This document shows, in pieces, positions 30,872 to 38,171 of a DNA stretch of 56,600 nt. Below the pieces are notes generated by a model. The model did not search any database and was not told the origin of the DNA. It saw only the letters and a list, made by a program, of their open reading frames with translations. A program made the translations under genes and the position numbers. The DNA comes from Vibrio genomosp. F10 str. ZF-129 (GTDB lineage: Bacteria; Pseudomonadota; Gammaproteobacteria; Enterobacterales; Vibrionaceae), in the NCBI RefSeq assembly GCF_000287055.2, contig NZ_AJYQ02000091.1:1-56600 (forward strand), given 5' to 3'. Position 1 is the stretch's first letter. Each line of letters opens with the position of its first letter.

Positions 30872-31231
30872 TTGGAAATTAAGATTCCTGATGAGATCAT
30901 CCAGACAGTAATTACATTTCTAGTAGGAAGTCCTAAAGTTTTAGCGACTCTTGTACTGTCGTGGATTTCTGGTCATATGTGGTCATATATCGTATTTACG
31001 TATTTTCGAGAAAAAAACAAAAGTGAGGGTTTTTTTGATGGCTGGTTGGGCAAGACAGCACTAGGGTTATTCTGGTTCTCTCTAATCATGTTACCCATAT
31101 ATTATTTAGTCCATGCCTCATTTACGATTGAATACGAAAATATTTTATCAGTTCTAATTACAACAATTCTGTATTCGTATGTTGTTCAAGCTATCATTTT
31201 TATAGCTATTACACTGTTCAAGAGAGGTTAG
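30872..31231 (+). CDS. Small membrane protein paired with a ParA-like ATPase
   Basis: 119 residues from a TTG at 30872 supported by AAAGGGA. Three predicted membrane helices (about 10-45, 66-86, 92-115) with a charged loop FREKNKSEGFFDGW between the first two. The stop is one base before the start of the ATPase gene, whose ribosome binding site lies inside this gene, so the two are coupled. No family recognised; the pairing suggests it anchors or partners the ATPase. Confidence 0.7.
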   Translation: MEIKIPDEIIQTVITFLVGSPKVLATLVLSWISGHMWSYIVFTYFREKNKSEGFFDGWLGKTALGLFWFSLIMLPIYYLVHASFTIEYENILSVLITTILYSYVVQAIIFIAITLFKRG

Positions 31232-31232
31232 C

Positions 31233-32273
31233 ATGCCAGAGCCTAAAATTATTAACATTGTAAGTGGTAAAGGTGGCACTGGTAAAACTTTGTTAACCGC
31301 AGTATTAGCAGACTTACTTGGAAATGAAAATCACTCCACACTAATTATCGATCTAGATGTTTTCGTACGAGGCTTAACATCTTTGTTGTATTACCATAAA
31401 AAAGAAAGATTAGAGCTTATCGAGGATGGTGAGATATCAATCGCAGATTTTTTTATAGGCAAAGGTGATTTGGAAGTCTCTGGTGCTTCAAAGGTTGCAA
31501 CTGCTAGATATAGGGCATTTGATGTCGTCCCTTCTGTATCTCGCGTTGACGAAATTCTGAAGTTTACAGATTTGATGCCCGACACCAAAGGTGAAGCAAT
31601 AGAGTTACTTAATGCTTTACTAAGTAAAGTATCCAAAAGCTACGATTTTATTCTTTTAGATAGTCGTGCTGGTTATGATGAGTTAGTTGCGGCAAGTCAC
31701 TTCATCAGTGACGTCACTCTCTGTGTAGAAGAAGAAGATAGTATATCTAAAATTACATCAGACAATCTTATTAACCAATTAAGGGAAGACTCAACGAGCT
31801 CTATATTCAGACTTCGCAATAAAACACGGTCGGACAACTTAGATTTGGCGCAGCAAGGCGGTGTTGAGTATTTAGGTGCAGTCCCCTTTGATATGGATGT
31901 TATGAGAAGTTTTGGTACTAAGTATTTTTGGGATGATATTAGCCGTACAATTTACAAGAGTTCGATTGCCAAGTGCTGGAACAAACTCTCGAACAAGCTG
32001 GGCTGGAACGTTACGGTTGATGAATTTAGGTCTAAACCTTTTGGCAATGAAAAAGTGGAACGAAAGCTTCAGTTCTTTGCGGTAAAGGATAGGATTTTAC
32101 TGGTCTACGGTCTAATCATCGGCTTTGTTGGTATGGTCTATCCTTTGATCGATATAGCTTGGCTAATGTCCATGCTTGATGATCAAGAGGGCTTTATTCG
32201 TATTGTTTCCATGTTGACAGGTGCTGCTGGCTTTTCACTAGCTGCATGGATCATCTTAAAAAATAAGAAATAG
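31233..32273 (+). CDS. ParA/MinD-like ATPase with C-terminal membrane tail
   Basis: 346 residues. Deviant Walker A SGKGGTGKT (11-19, with signature Lys13), switch I LIIDLDVF, Walker B FILLDSRAG. Residues 1-250 are a full SIMIBI-class ATPase; residues about 287-311 and 322-342 are two membrane helices, which ParA and MinD lack. DSRAG replaces the common DTPPG/DTPAG after Walker B. No ParB gene or parS array is visible, so plasmid-style partition is not obvious. Possible roles: membrane-localised switch, island maintenance, or defence. Function unknown. Confidence 0.85.
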   Translation: MPEPKIINIVSGKGGTGKTLLTAVLADLLGNENHSTLIIDLDVFVRGLTSLLYYHKKERLELIEDGEISIADFFIGKGDLEVSGASKVATARYRAFDVVPSVSRVDEILKFTDLMPDTKGEAIELLNALLSKVSKSYDFILLDSRAGYDELVAASHFISDVTLCVEEEDSISKITSDNLINQLREDSTSSIFRLRNKTRSDNLDLAQQGGVEYLGAVPFDMDVMRSFGTKYFWDDISRTIYKSSIAKCWNKLSNKLGWNVTVDEFRSKPFGNEKVERKLQFFAVKDRILLVYGLIIGFVGMVYPLIDIAWLMSMLDDQEGFIRIVSMLTGAAGFSLAAWIILKNKK

Positions 32274-32284
32274 GCATTAATAAG

Positions 32285-32312
32285 GATAGATGTCGAATAG
32301 CCGACATCTATC
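32285..32312 (+). terminator. Hairpin after the ParA-like operon
   Basis: 11-bp arms GATAGATGTCG / CGACATCTATC with a six-base loop, 12 bases past the stop. No T run. The rest of 32313-32511 shows nothing recognisable. Confidence 0.5.
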
Positions 32313-32511
32313 AGATATGTTGAGCTAAACTGACGCGATTTTATTAAGCTGCACTATCAATACTCAACGCCAATGTAATTAGCTATCCAATGAAAACTAT
32401 CAAAGCAGTTGTTAATGCTACGAAATGAATTTTAAGCGGTATCGTTCATTATATTTAACTGCTATTGCTTATATGCTAGGTATCTCAGATATCTAGAATA
32501 TAAGTATAGAA

Positions 32512-32850
32512 TCACTCAACCTTCCTATCTAACATTCGCTGAGCGATTCTAGTTACAACGTCTTCACACATTTGATCAACGGCACTGTGCAATTCTCTCA
32601 AATCAGATGAGTTAAGAACTTCTGGAAAACCTGTTCTCAATAAACATAGTGCAGGAAAATCGTTTTCAAGGACCTTACATGCCAAGCGGTAGTCCTTGGA
32701 TTTACTTTGTTTATCTTCTTCACATATCAACCCTTTTTTTACGCAAAGATTCATTACATCACTTTCAACTCGAGCTTTAATGTCTCTAGCTTGATCAAGT
32801 TCGATAGCAGATATAAGAGCGTCTTCAAATGTAGTTATTTCATCTTTCAT
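32512..32850 (-). CDS. Small acidic helical protein, unknown
   Basis: 112 residues from ATG 32850; a TTG at 32889 would add 13. Entirely helical in appearance, with four Cys and no membrane segment or HTH that I can see. It is the only leftward gene on the island, facing the ParA-like operon. It could be a regulator or antitoxin-like protein, but nothing in the sequence proves it. Confidence 0.55.
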   Translation of the reverse strand: MKDEITTFEDALISAIELDQARDIKARVESDVMNLCVKKGLICEEDKQSKSKDYRLACKVLENDFPALCLLRTGFPEVLNSSDLRELHSAVDQMCEDVVTRIAQRMLDRKVE

Positions 32851-32904
32851 GGTTTTCTTAAAATGTAGGAAACTATTTTTACTAATCAAAATTTTTTAGG
32901 GAGT

Positions 32905-32922
32905 TGAGAGGGGCTCCTCTCA
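32905..32922. repeat. Short hairpin upstream of the HUH-like gene
   Basis: TGAGAGG-GGCT-CCTCTCA, preceded by AGGGAGTT, a word shared with the palindrome at 33864. Possible nick-site region of an oriT, unproven. Confidence 0.4.
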
Positions 32923-33023
32923 CCAGTGGATCAAATGCGGAGCTATTTGTCCTATCTGGAAGCCACTATCACTGCGGGATTTATTTGGTATTTAGAACAC
33001 AGATTAGTAATCTGAAATAAAAC

Positions 33024-33863
33024 ATGCTCAAAAATTGGACTGTAACTACCGAGCCTGTTAAAGCAGGGTTAAAAGGGGTAATGACTAGAGAGCTGTACCT
33101 GCTCTCTAGCTCCCACCGGAACCATCAAAATACAGAAAAAATAATCTCGCTAATTGGCAACGCAAAAACATCTCAGCTAATCGCATTACGGGGAGAAGAA
33201 TACAAAACAACCCAGCAAATATTGAAGACTAGAGGACGTCCAATCTCGAGCTATGCTATGGAGTTCTGTTTAACTCTACCCAGAGGTTTCCGGCCATCAG
33301 TAAATCAATGGCGTTTAATGACAGGAGACTGCTGTAGAGCTTTGGCGCATAACTTAAAACTCACACACGAAGAGACTCAAACATTCAAAAAACTGATTAG
33401 AGCGGTGTTACATCAACAACCACAACAAGGTAACCTTGGTAGTGGAGACCATGTTCACCTTATTGTAGGAAAAGTCTTGGGGACGAGAGTGCTCAAAATG
33501 CTCCAAAAAAAATCGGCAACGAGATTAATAAAGAGCGCATTTAATACGGCTGTACTAAAACACTGCCAAATAGATCACCGTCTCTACGTCCCACATAGTC
33601 CCTCAAAAGGAGTTCGCCTAAATGAATGGAGATACCAACAAAAACAAGCTCGAGAATCACTCGAAACTCAAAAGGTAATCCTCAAATTACAAAAGCAAAT
33701 AGACAGATGGCTTAACGCAAAAAGAGCTCGTATCGTTTATCAAGAACAACGCCAATACAACCGCATATCTAATACACTCCAAGAACTTTCTTTATGCCAT
33801 TTAACCGCAGAGCAAAGCTCAACAATTGATCGCCTAAAAGCATCTGCTCAACTGACTAAGTAG
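33024..33863 (+). CDS. Possible HUH relaxase or Rep protein
   Basis: 279 residues. After a basic N-terminus comes AMEFCLTLPRG (78-88), a strand-like motif seen at the start of relaxase and Rep folds, then GDHVHLIVGKVLG with H143-V-H145, matching a His-hydrophobic-His metal site. A candidate nucleophile is Y188 (RLYVPHSP), the downstream order seen in Rep and transposase HUH enzymes. The last 80 residues are a basic coiled coil. It sits beside attR, a common spot for mobilisation genes. Assignment rests on motifs only. Confidence 0.55.
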   Translation: MLKNWTVTTEPVKAGLKGVMTRELYLLSSSHRNHQNTEKIISLIGNAKTSQLIALRGEEYKTTQQILKTRGRPISSYAMEFCLTLPRGFRPSVNQWRLMTGDCCRALAHNLKLTHEETQTFKKLIRAVLHQQPQQGNLGSGDHVHLIVGKVLGTRVLKMLQKKSATRLIKSAFNTAVLKHCQIDHRLYVPHSPSKGVRLNEWRYQQKQARESLETQKVILKLQKQIDRWLNAKRARIVYQEQRQYNRISNTLQELSLCHLTAEQSSTIDRLKASAQLTK

Positions 33864-33898
33864 CCCAGTTCAACTCCCTATTAGGGAGTTGAACTGGG
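33864..33898. repeat. 35-bp perfect palindrome after the HUH-like gene
   Basis: 17-bp arms CCCAGTTCAACTCCCTA around a single T, starting directly after the stop codon; no T run follows. Each arm contains GTTCAACTCCC, the same 11 bases as the tmRNA T arm at 23959. Confidence 0.85.
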
Positions 33899-33967
33899 GA
33901 CAATTAAAGCCAATGTAATTGAGGGGGTCATATCAATATAATTCCAGTATTGCACTAACTATCACAT

Positions 33968-33980
33968 GGTACTAAAATAC
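33968..33980 (+). repeat. Possible integrase arm-type site, right end
   Basis: GGTACTAAAATAC, identical to 24055-24067, 57 bases from attR. Confidence 0.5.
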
Positions 33981-34036
33981 CTAAAACAAACAAAAATCAA
34001 CATCTAAACTATTGAATTTAAAACACTCGTGGAGCA

Positions 34037-34054
34037 TCCCGCCAGCTCCACCAA
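34037..34054 (+). other. attR core
   Basis: Exact 18-bp copy of the ssrA 3' end TCCCGCCAGCTCCACCAA, marking the right island boundary. Confidence 0.88.
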
Positions 34055-34064
34055 TTCAACATTT

Positions 34065-34090
34065 AAAGACGTCCTCGGGCGTCTTTTTTT
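34065..34090 (+). terminator. Original ssrA terminator, displaced
   Basis: AAAGACG / CGTCTTT stem and a T run, 11 bases past attR. It would directly follow ssrA if the island were excised. Confidence 0.8.
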
Positions 34091-34268
34091 GTGCCTATAA
34101 CAAATCAAAATCAATGACTTATCGTCTTTCAAAGTCTTTTTACATTCTACAGCTTCTTTGCTTTTTAGATACAGCCAAAGGTACACTGCTGAGTTACCTC
34201 CCCGCTTCCTCTAATGTGAAAAATCTCTTCAGCTTAAGTAACTTGCTCATCTAACTCTCTTTATAGGT

Positions 34269-35528
34269 CTACAGGGAAATTCTGAAGTCATCACTCAACT
34301 TGCCCCAGTGTTTCTTTAGTGCGTCTTTTTGCTCAACTTCCATAGGAAGCTCTTGCAGCAAATTGGGCCAGTTTTTTCGGGCTAGGCTCATCACATCAAT
34401 CAGGTGTGGCTTAACCGCAACCCACGGTACTCCGGCTTTCTCAGCCCACTCTTCAAAGTGCTTCATGGTGATTTCAAACCACTGTTTGGTTCCTACCATG
34501 TTCAGCGCAAGGCTGTCATTTTCTATATACGGAGAGGTGAATACCACGTCATAAAGAGGCGATAAGCGCGGGGAGTAAGCATCGCTATAAATCAACGTCC
34601 AGTTTTTAAGGTGTGCATCGCCATTTCCTAGCAAGATGTTAATCAATAACCTTCTTGCCATCTGCTGAATGTCTTTCAATCGTTCAGAGCTAGATTGATA
34701 GAGCACGTTGCCTAGTTGTTCATAGTTAACCCGTTGATATTTGTCCGAAGGATAAAGGCCAAATACTTGAGCAAAATCTTCAGTATGGATACGCCCTTGG
34801 TCACTACGATCGAATCGCTTGATGCCATAAGCATATTGCTCATTCGGTAATTTAATACAGGGCAACCCCTCAAGCTCTTCCAGTTCAATTAGTCGTATTT
34901 CAGGTATCTCTGCCCCCGCCGCCTCAGCCAGCTTCATACAGGTATATTCATTGACGGGTACACCTTTGTGAACAGTAGATGGGGTTTTAATAATCCACAT
35001 ATCCTCAGAAATCTCTTGATCGATATGGTATCGGCCATCTAGATGTGACGAGGAAAACTTCATTTGTACGCCTGCCAATGAAAACTTGGTATCAGCATGT
35101 CTAACATTGATTTGCTGAGGCTCTGTCGATAATCGCTGCTCTAACGCCCAATCGGGCACATCACCCGCTTTTATCGGCTTAGCGATTAGTGCTCCTGGCA
35201 AGTTAGAGCCCAAATAGGCAAGAATTGAAAATTCGTTGTTTACGTGGCATTGGAGCGCTTTGGCTGTCAGCTCTCTCAATGCTCCCTCTGGTAACAGATT
35301 GGATAATACAGTCGGGATTTTATCGGTCCGAATCTGAGGTTTACTTAAATAGCCAGGGTCACGCAGTTGCCTCAATGTAAAAACAGGCCGCTTCTCAACT
35401 GGCATCACAACAAATTCGGGATTAAAGGTCAGTATATTTTTTCCACCAGCATAATGTGTAATAACCGCTACATCGATGCCATGCAACTGGATATTAAGAC
35501 CCTCGACCTTTTCTACCTGCCTAGTCAT
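34269..35528 (-). CDS. hipA: HipA-family Ser/Thr kinase toxin
   Basis: 419 residues from ATG 35528, which overlaps the hipB stop as ATGA; a longer frame to 35552 lies within hipB. Ser-containing Gly-rich loop FSLAGVQMKF (about 146-155), catalytic loop GNGDAHLKNW and metal-binding region LSPLYDVVF near 300-330. E. coli HipA phosphorylates glutamyl-tRNA synthetase; the target here is unknown. The length is full and key residues look intact. It may belong to a second, older island. Confidence 0.93.
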   Translation of the reverse strand: MTRQVEKVEGLNIQLHGIDVAVITHYAGGKNILTFNPEFVVMPVEKRPVFTLRQLRDPGYLSKPQIRTDKIPTVLSNLLPEGALRELTAKALQCHVNNEFSILAYLGSNLPGALIAKPIKAGDVPDWALEQRLSTEPQQINVRHADTKFSLAGVQMKFSSSHLDGRYHIDQEISEDMWIIKTPSTVHKGVPVNEYTCMKLAEAAGAEIPEIRLIELEELEGLPCIKLPNEQYAYGIKRFDRSDQGRIHTEDFAQVFGLYPSDKYQRVNYEQLGNVLYQSSSERLKDIQQMARRLLINILLGNGDAHLKNWTLIYSDAYSPRLSPLYDVVFTSPYIENDSLALNMVGTKQWFEITMKHFEEWAEKAGVPWVAVKPHLIDVMSLARKNWPNLLQELPMEVEQKDALKKHWGKLSDDFRISL

Positions 35529-35854
35529 GATTTGCCCTCTATGTCGAACCAAAAGCCGAGATCATCAGTATCATCTTGCAATCCATCTGAACTTTGGGTG
35601 CTATCGCTTTGACGTTCTGACATTTTATCTGGCGAGGAAAGAAAGGTTTTCTGGCCTTTAGGTAAAATAGAGAGCTCTAAGTCCAATCCTTCTAAAATTC
35701 TGAGTAAGGTTGATAGCTTTACGTCACTACCTGCTTCAATACGTTGATACTGTTGCTGCTTCATGCCGATTCGCATGTACATGTCTTTTTGCTCGATACC
35801 CAGCTTTTTACGTTGCTCGGTAAGCAGCACTGCAATTTCATCAATATTCTTCAC
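35525..35854 (-). CDS. hipB: HipB-like antitoxin and repressor
   Basis: 109 residues from GTG 35854, supported by GAGG six bases upstream; a TTG at 35866 is an alternative. HTH domain at about 8-65 (IGMKQQQYQRIEAGSDVKLSTLLRIL). The C-terminal tail holds an aromatic LGFWFDIEGKS, as HipB proteins insert a C-terminal Trp into HipA. Translationally coupled to hipA. Four palindromes upstream are its likely operators. Confidence 0.92.
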   Translation of the reverse strand: MKNIDEIAVLLTEQRKKLGIEQKDMYMRIGMKQQQYQRIEAGSDVKLSTLLRILEGLDLELSILPKGQKTFLSSPDKMSERQSDSTQSSDGLQDDTDDLGFWFDIEGKS

Positions 35855-35866
35855 TACACACCTCAA

Positions 35867-35972
35867 ACAACTCTATTGTTGTACTAGTTACTATAAACAA
35901 CATATTAGTTGTAAAAACCCCCTCTAACAACTTTAAAATTGTATTTTGCATCATTAACAACTCAGAAGTTGT
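35867..35972 (-). promoter_or_regulatory. Four phased hipBA operators
   Basis: 16-bp sites ACAAC-N6-GTTGT at 35867, 35897, 35927 (right half ATTGT) and 35957, each start exactly 30 bp from the next. The first ends 12 bases before the hipB GTG. Same layout logic as E. coli HipB operators, with a different sequence. Confidence 0.88.
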
Positions 35973-36113
35973 TCCGTTGAGATGGATGAGAGAATTAGAT
36001 TCTGAGGAAGTGCACACTATTTGGGTGAAAAATGGGGGTAACCGTAAGGAATAGGTACACCAGTAAAAACCAAATCAATACAACTTAATGAGAAACAGAC
36101 AGTTAAAAATCAA

Positions 36114-36130
36114 GTTCAACTTACGCCAGC
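36114..36130 (+). other. Degenerate ssrA-like att remnant
   Basis: GTTCAACTTACGCCAGC matches the tmRNA 3' region GTTCAACTCCCGCCAGC at 15 of 17 positions, about 95 bases before the integrase remnant. Confidence 0.4.
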
Positions 36131-36225
36131 CGCTTGAGGATGGACGCAACCCGTTGATTTGTAGGGCTTTTTTGAATTTTCACGCTTGGTTTTATCGGTT
36201 TTTCACTGAACGTAGGTACTAAAAC

Positions 36226-36309
36226 ATGCGCTATTTGACTCTAAGCAAAACTAGAATCTGGTCCTTTAGATTTCAAATCCCTTCCGCTGTTATCTCAAGC
36301 GTGCAGTAG
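36226..36309 (+). pseudogene. N-terminal remnant of a second ssrA-type integrase
   Basis: 27 codons then TAG. MRYLTLSKTRIWSFRFQIP aligns without gaps to the first 19 residues of the intact integrase at 24078 (4 differences), and the upstream GGTACTAAAA is shared too. The remainder of the gene is gone. The stretch 36310-36573 that follows shows no gene. Confidence 0.85.
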
Positions 36310-36603
36310 TGATAACGCAAGAGTGGAATTAAGTTGAATCCCCGTATTTTCGAAGATGAAAGATAAGGTTATAACATTATCTATCTGGCGCGGATCGCGC
36401 TCTAAAATATCCACCTACGAGCACTAGCGTTTCATTCATTGGGATTTTAGCTCGCTCATTATTCAAAAAATCCATGCAATCAAGTAACACACTCGTTATG
36501 TATTCTCCTTTTCATCGCATTAATCGAACCCAACTTTGTATTTACATCGCTCCAGAGGCACAGTAATGAATCGTTGATTATGGCGTTAATTGGGGAGTGG
36601 ATT

Positions 36604-37923
36604 ATGGAAATCATACATCACGGCGGCAAAAATACCATTACAGGTTCTTGCCATGAACTGAGAGCCAATGAACAATCCATTCTTATCGACTGCGGGTTGT
36701 TTCAAGGGGCTGACACACGCCCACTTGATATTGAGTTTGCTACTCAGCACCTCGACGCATTGCTACTTACCCACTCTCACATCGATCATATTGGCCGCTT
36801 GCCTTGGTTACTTGCTACGCAATTTAGCAAGCCTATTTATTGCAGTGACGCGACCGCAGAGCTAGTGCCATTAATGCTTGAAGACAGCTTAAAACTGCAA
36901 CTGGGGTTAACACAGAAAAAAAACGAACAGGTACTTAATCATCTGCGTCGTATGCTAAGCCCTCGAAAATACAATCAATGGTTCCCGATCACGAAAGAAA
37001 ACCCCAACGGGCTAATGGCTCGATTCCAGCAAGCTGGGCATATTCTTGGGTCTGCCTATATAGAGGTTCGTCTACCCAACCAAGAGGTCATTGTGTTTTC
37101 TGGTGACTTAGGGCCGAACAATACCCCTCTTTTACCTGACCCTGTCTCCCCGCAACGTGCCGATCACCTATTGATTGAAACCACATATGGTAACGCAACG
37201 CATGAGGACATCAGTACCCGCTCCGAGCGGCTTAAAGCCATTATCGACCGTTCCCTGAGCGATGGTGGAGCCATTCTGATCCCTGCTTTTAGCGTAGGTC
37301 GAACCCAGGAATTGCTGTTTGATATTGAACGGCTCATTTATACGCACCAGATAGATATTAAGGTTCCTATCATTCTTGATTCACCAATGGCTCAAAAGGT
37401 CACCGATTCGTATCGTCGCTTTAAACAACTTTGGGGTCAAGAAGCCAAAGAACGATTACAAACACACCGTCACCCACTCGCTTTTGAGCAATGTATTACC
37501 GTTGAAGACTATCGCAGCCACCAGCGTTTGGTTAACAGGCTACAATCGACTGGGGAACCCGCTATCGTGGTAGCCGCCTCAGGTATGTGCCAAGGTGGGC
37601 GAATCATTGATTACTTGAAAGCATTACTGTCCGATAAAAGAACCGATCTCATTTTGGCTGGCTATCAAGCCAAAGGCACGCTCGGACACGACATCCAAAA
37701 TAATAAACGAACTGTGGTGATTGATGACGAGGTAATCGCAGTGAATGCAAAGGTGCATAGCATGTCTGGATATTCTGCTCATGCCGACAAAGCCGACTTG
37801 TTAAAATTCATTGAAGGGATATCGCCTCCCCCAAAAACAGTCCATTTGATACATGGGGAACCAAAAGCAAAAGAACAGTTTTCAAGTGAGCTAATCAAGA
37901 AAGGGCTCACGGTAATAAAATGA
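36604..37923 (+). CDS. Beta-CASP metallo-hydrolase (RNA-processing type)
   Basis: 439 residues from ATG 36604, chosen for GGGGAG six bases upstream. The zinc motif is HSHIDH at 57-62, with further ligands near GHILGSAYIEV and SGDLG; the beta-CASP domain includes ILIPAFSVGRTQE; the C-terminal HGEPKAKEQF carries the last His. Same architecture as CPSF-73-like and YSH1-like RNases. Likely endo- or exonuclease on RNA; substrate unknown. Confidence 0.9.
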   Translation: MEIIHHGGKNTITGSCHELRANEQSILIDCGLFQGADTRPLDIEFATQHLDALLLTHSHIDHIGRLPWLLATQFSKPIYCSDATAELVPLMLEDSLKLQLGLTQKKNEQVLNHLRRMLSPRKYNQWFPITKENPNGLMARFQQAGHILGSAYIEVRLPNQEVIVFSGDLGPNNTPLLPDPVSPQRADHLLIETTYGNATHEDISTRSERLKAIIDRSLSDGGAILIPAFSVGRTQELLFDIERLIYTHQIDIKVPIILDSPMAQKVTDSYRRFKQLWGQEAKERLQTHRHPLAFEQCITVEDYRSHQRLVNRLQSTGEPAIVVAASGMCQGGRIIDYLKALLSDKRTDLILAGYQAKGTLGHDIQNNKRTVVIDDEVIAVNAKVHSMSGYSAHADKADLLKFIEGISPPPKTVHLIHGEPKAKEQFSSELIKKGLTVIK

Positions 37924-38102
37924 TTTAATTCAATTAATTAGGTTAATTTCATCAGTAAGGCAATGATCTTATCAACGGTTTGGGTTGCCATGATCTAATC
38001 CGTTAATCCCTCTTCTTTTGTGCGTTTTTCTCTCAACTCTCTATCGACTTAGTTAGAAAGAAATGTGCCTAAAATACGGGATCAAGAAAACAGTGAGAAA
38101 GA

Positions 38103-38145
38103 AAAAAGCCTAACGTCATGTTGTCATTGATACGTTAGGCTTTTT
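38103..38145 (-). terminator. Terminator after the hflX-like gene
   Basis: AAAAAGCCTAACGT / ACGTTAGGCTTTTT 14-bp stem, T run on both strands. Confidence 0.85.
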
Positions 38146-38171
38146 GCTGCATTTATGGCGACATGGGCTTT

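Larger units (their letters stand above)
23983..34054. mobile_element. Integrative element at ssrA, about 10 kb
   Basis: Bounded by the 18-bp ssrA repeat. The integrase gene lies at the attL side and a putative HUH relaxase/Rep gene at the attR side; cargo is mostly unknown membrane proteins, on AT-rich DNA. No capsid, terminase or conjugation genes are visible, so it would depend on helpers to move. The 13-bp motif GGTACTAAAATAC near each end may be an integrase arm site. VPI-1 of V. cholerae uses the same target gene. Confidence 0.85.

Noticed and set aside
23983..34054. CRISPR array or prophage structural genes in the island
   Set aside because: Repeats present are short tandem or palindromic and not spaced like CRISPR; no capsid, tail or terminase genes are visible.
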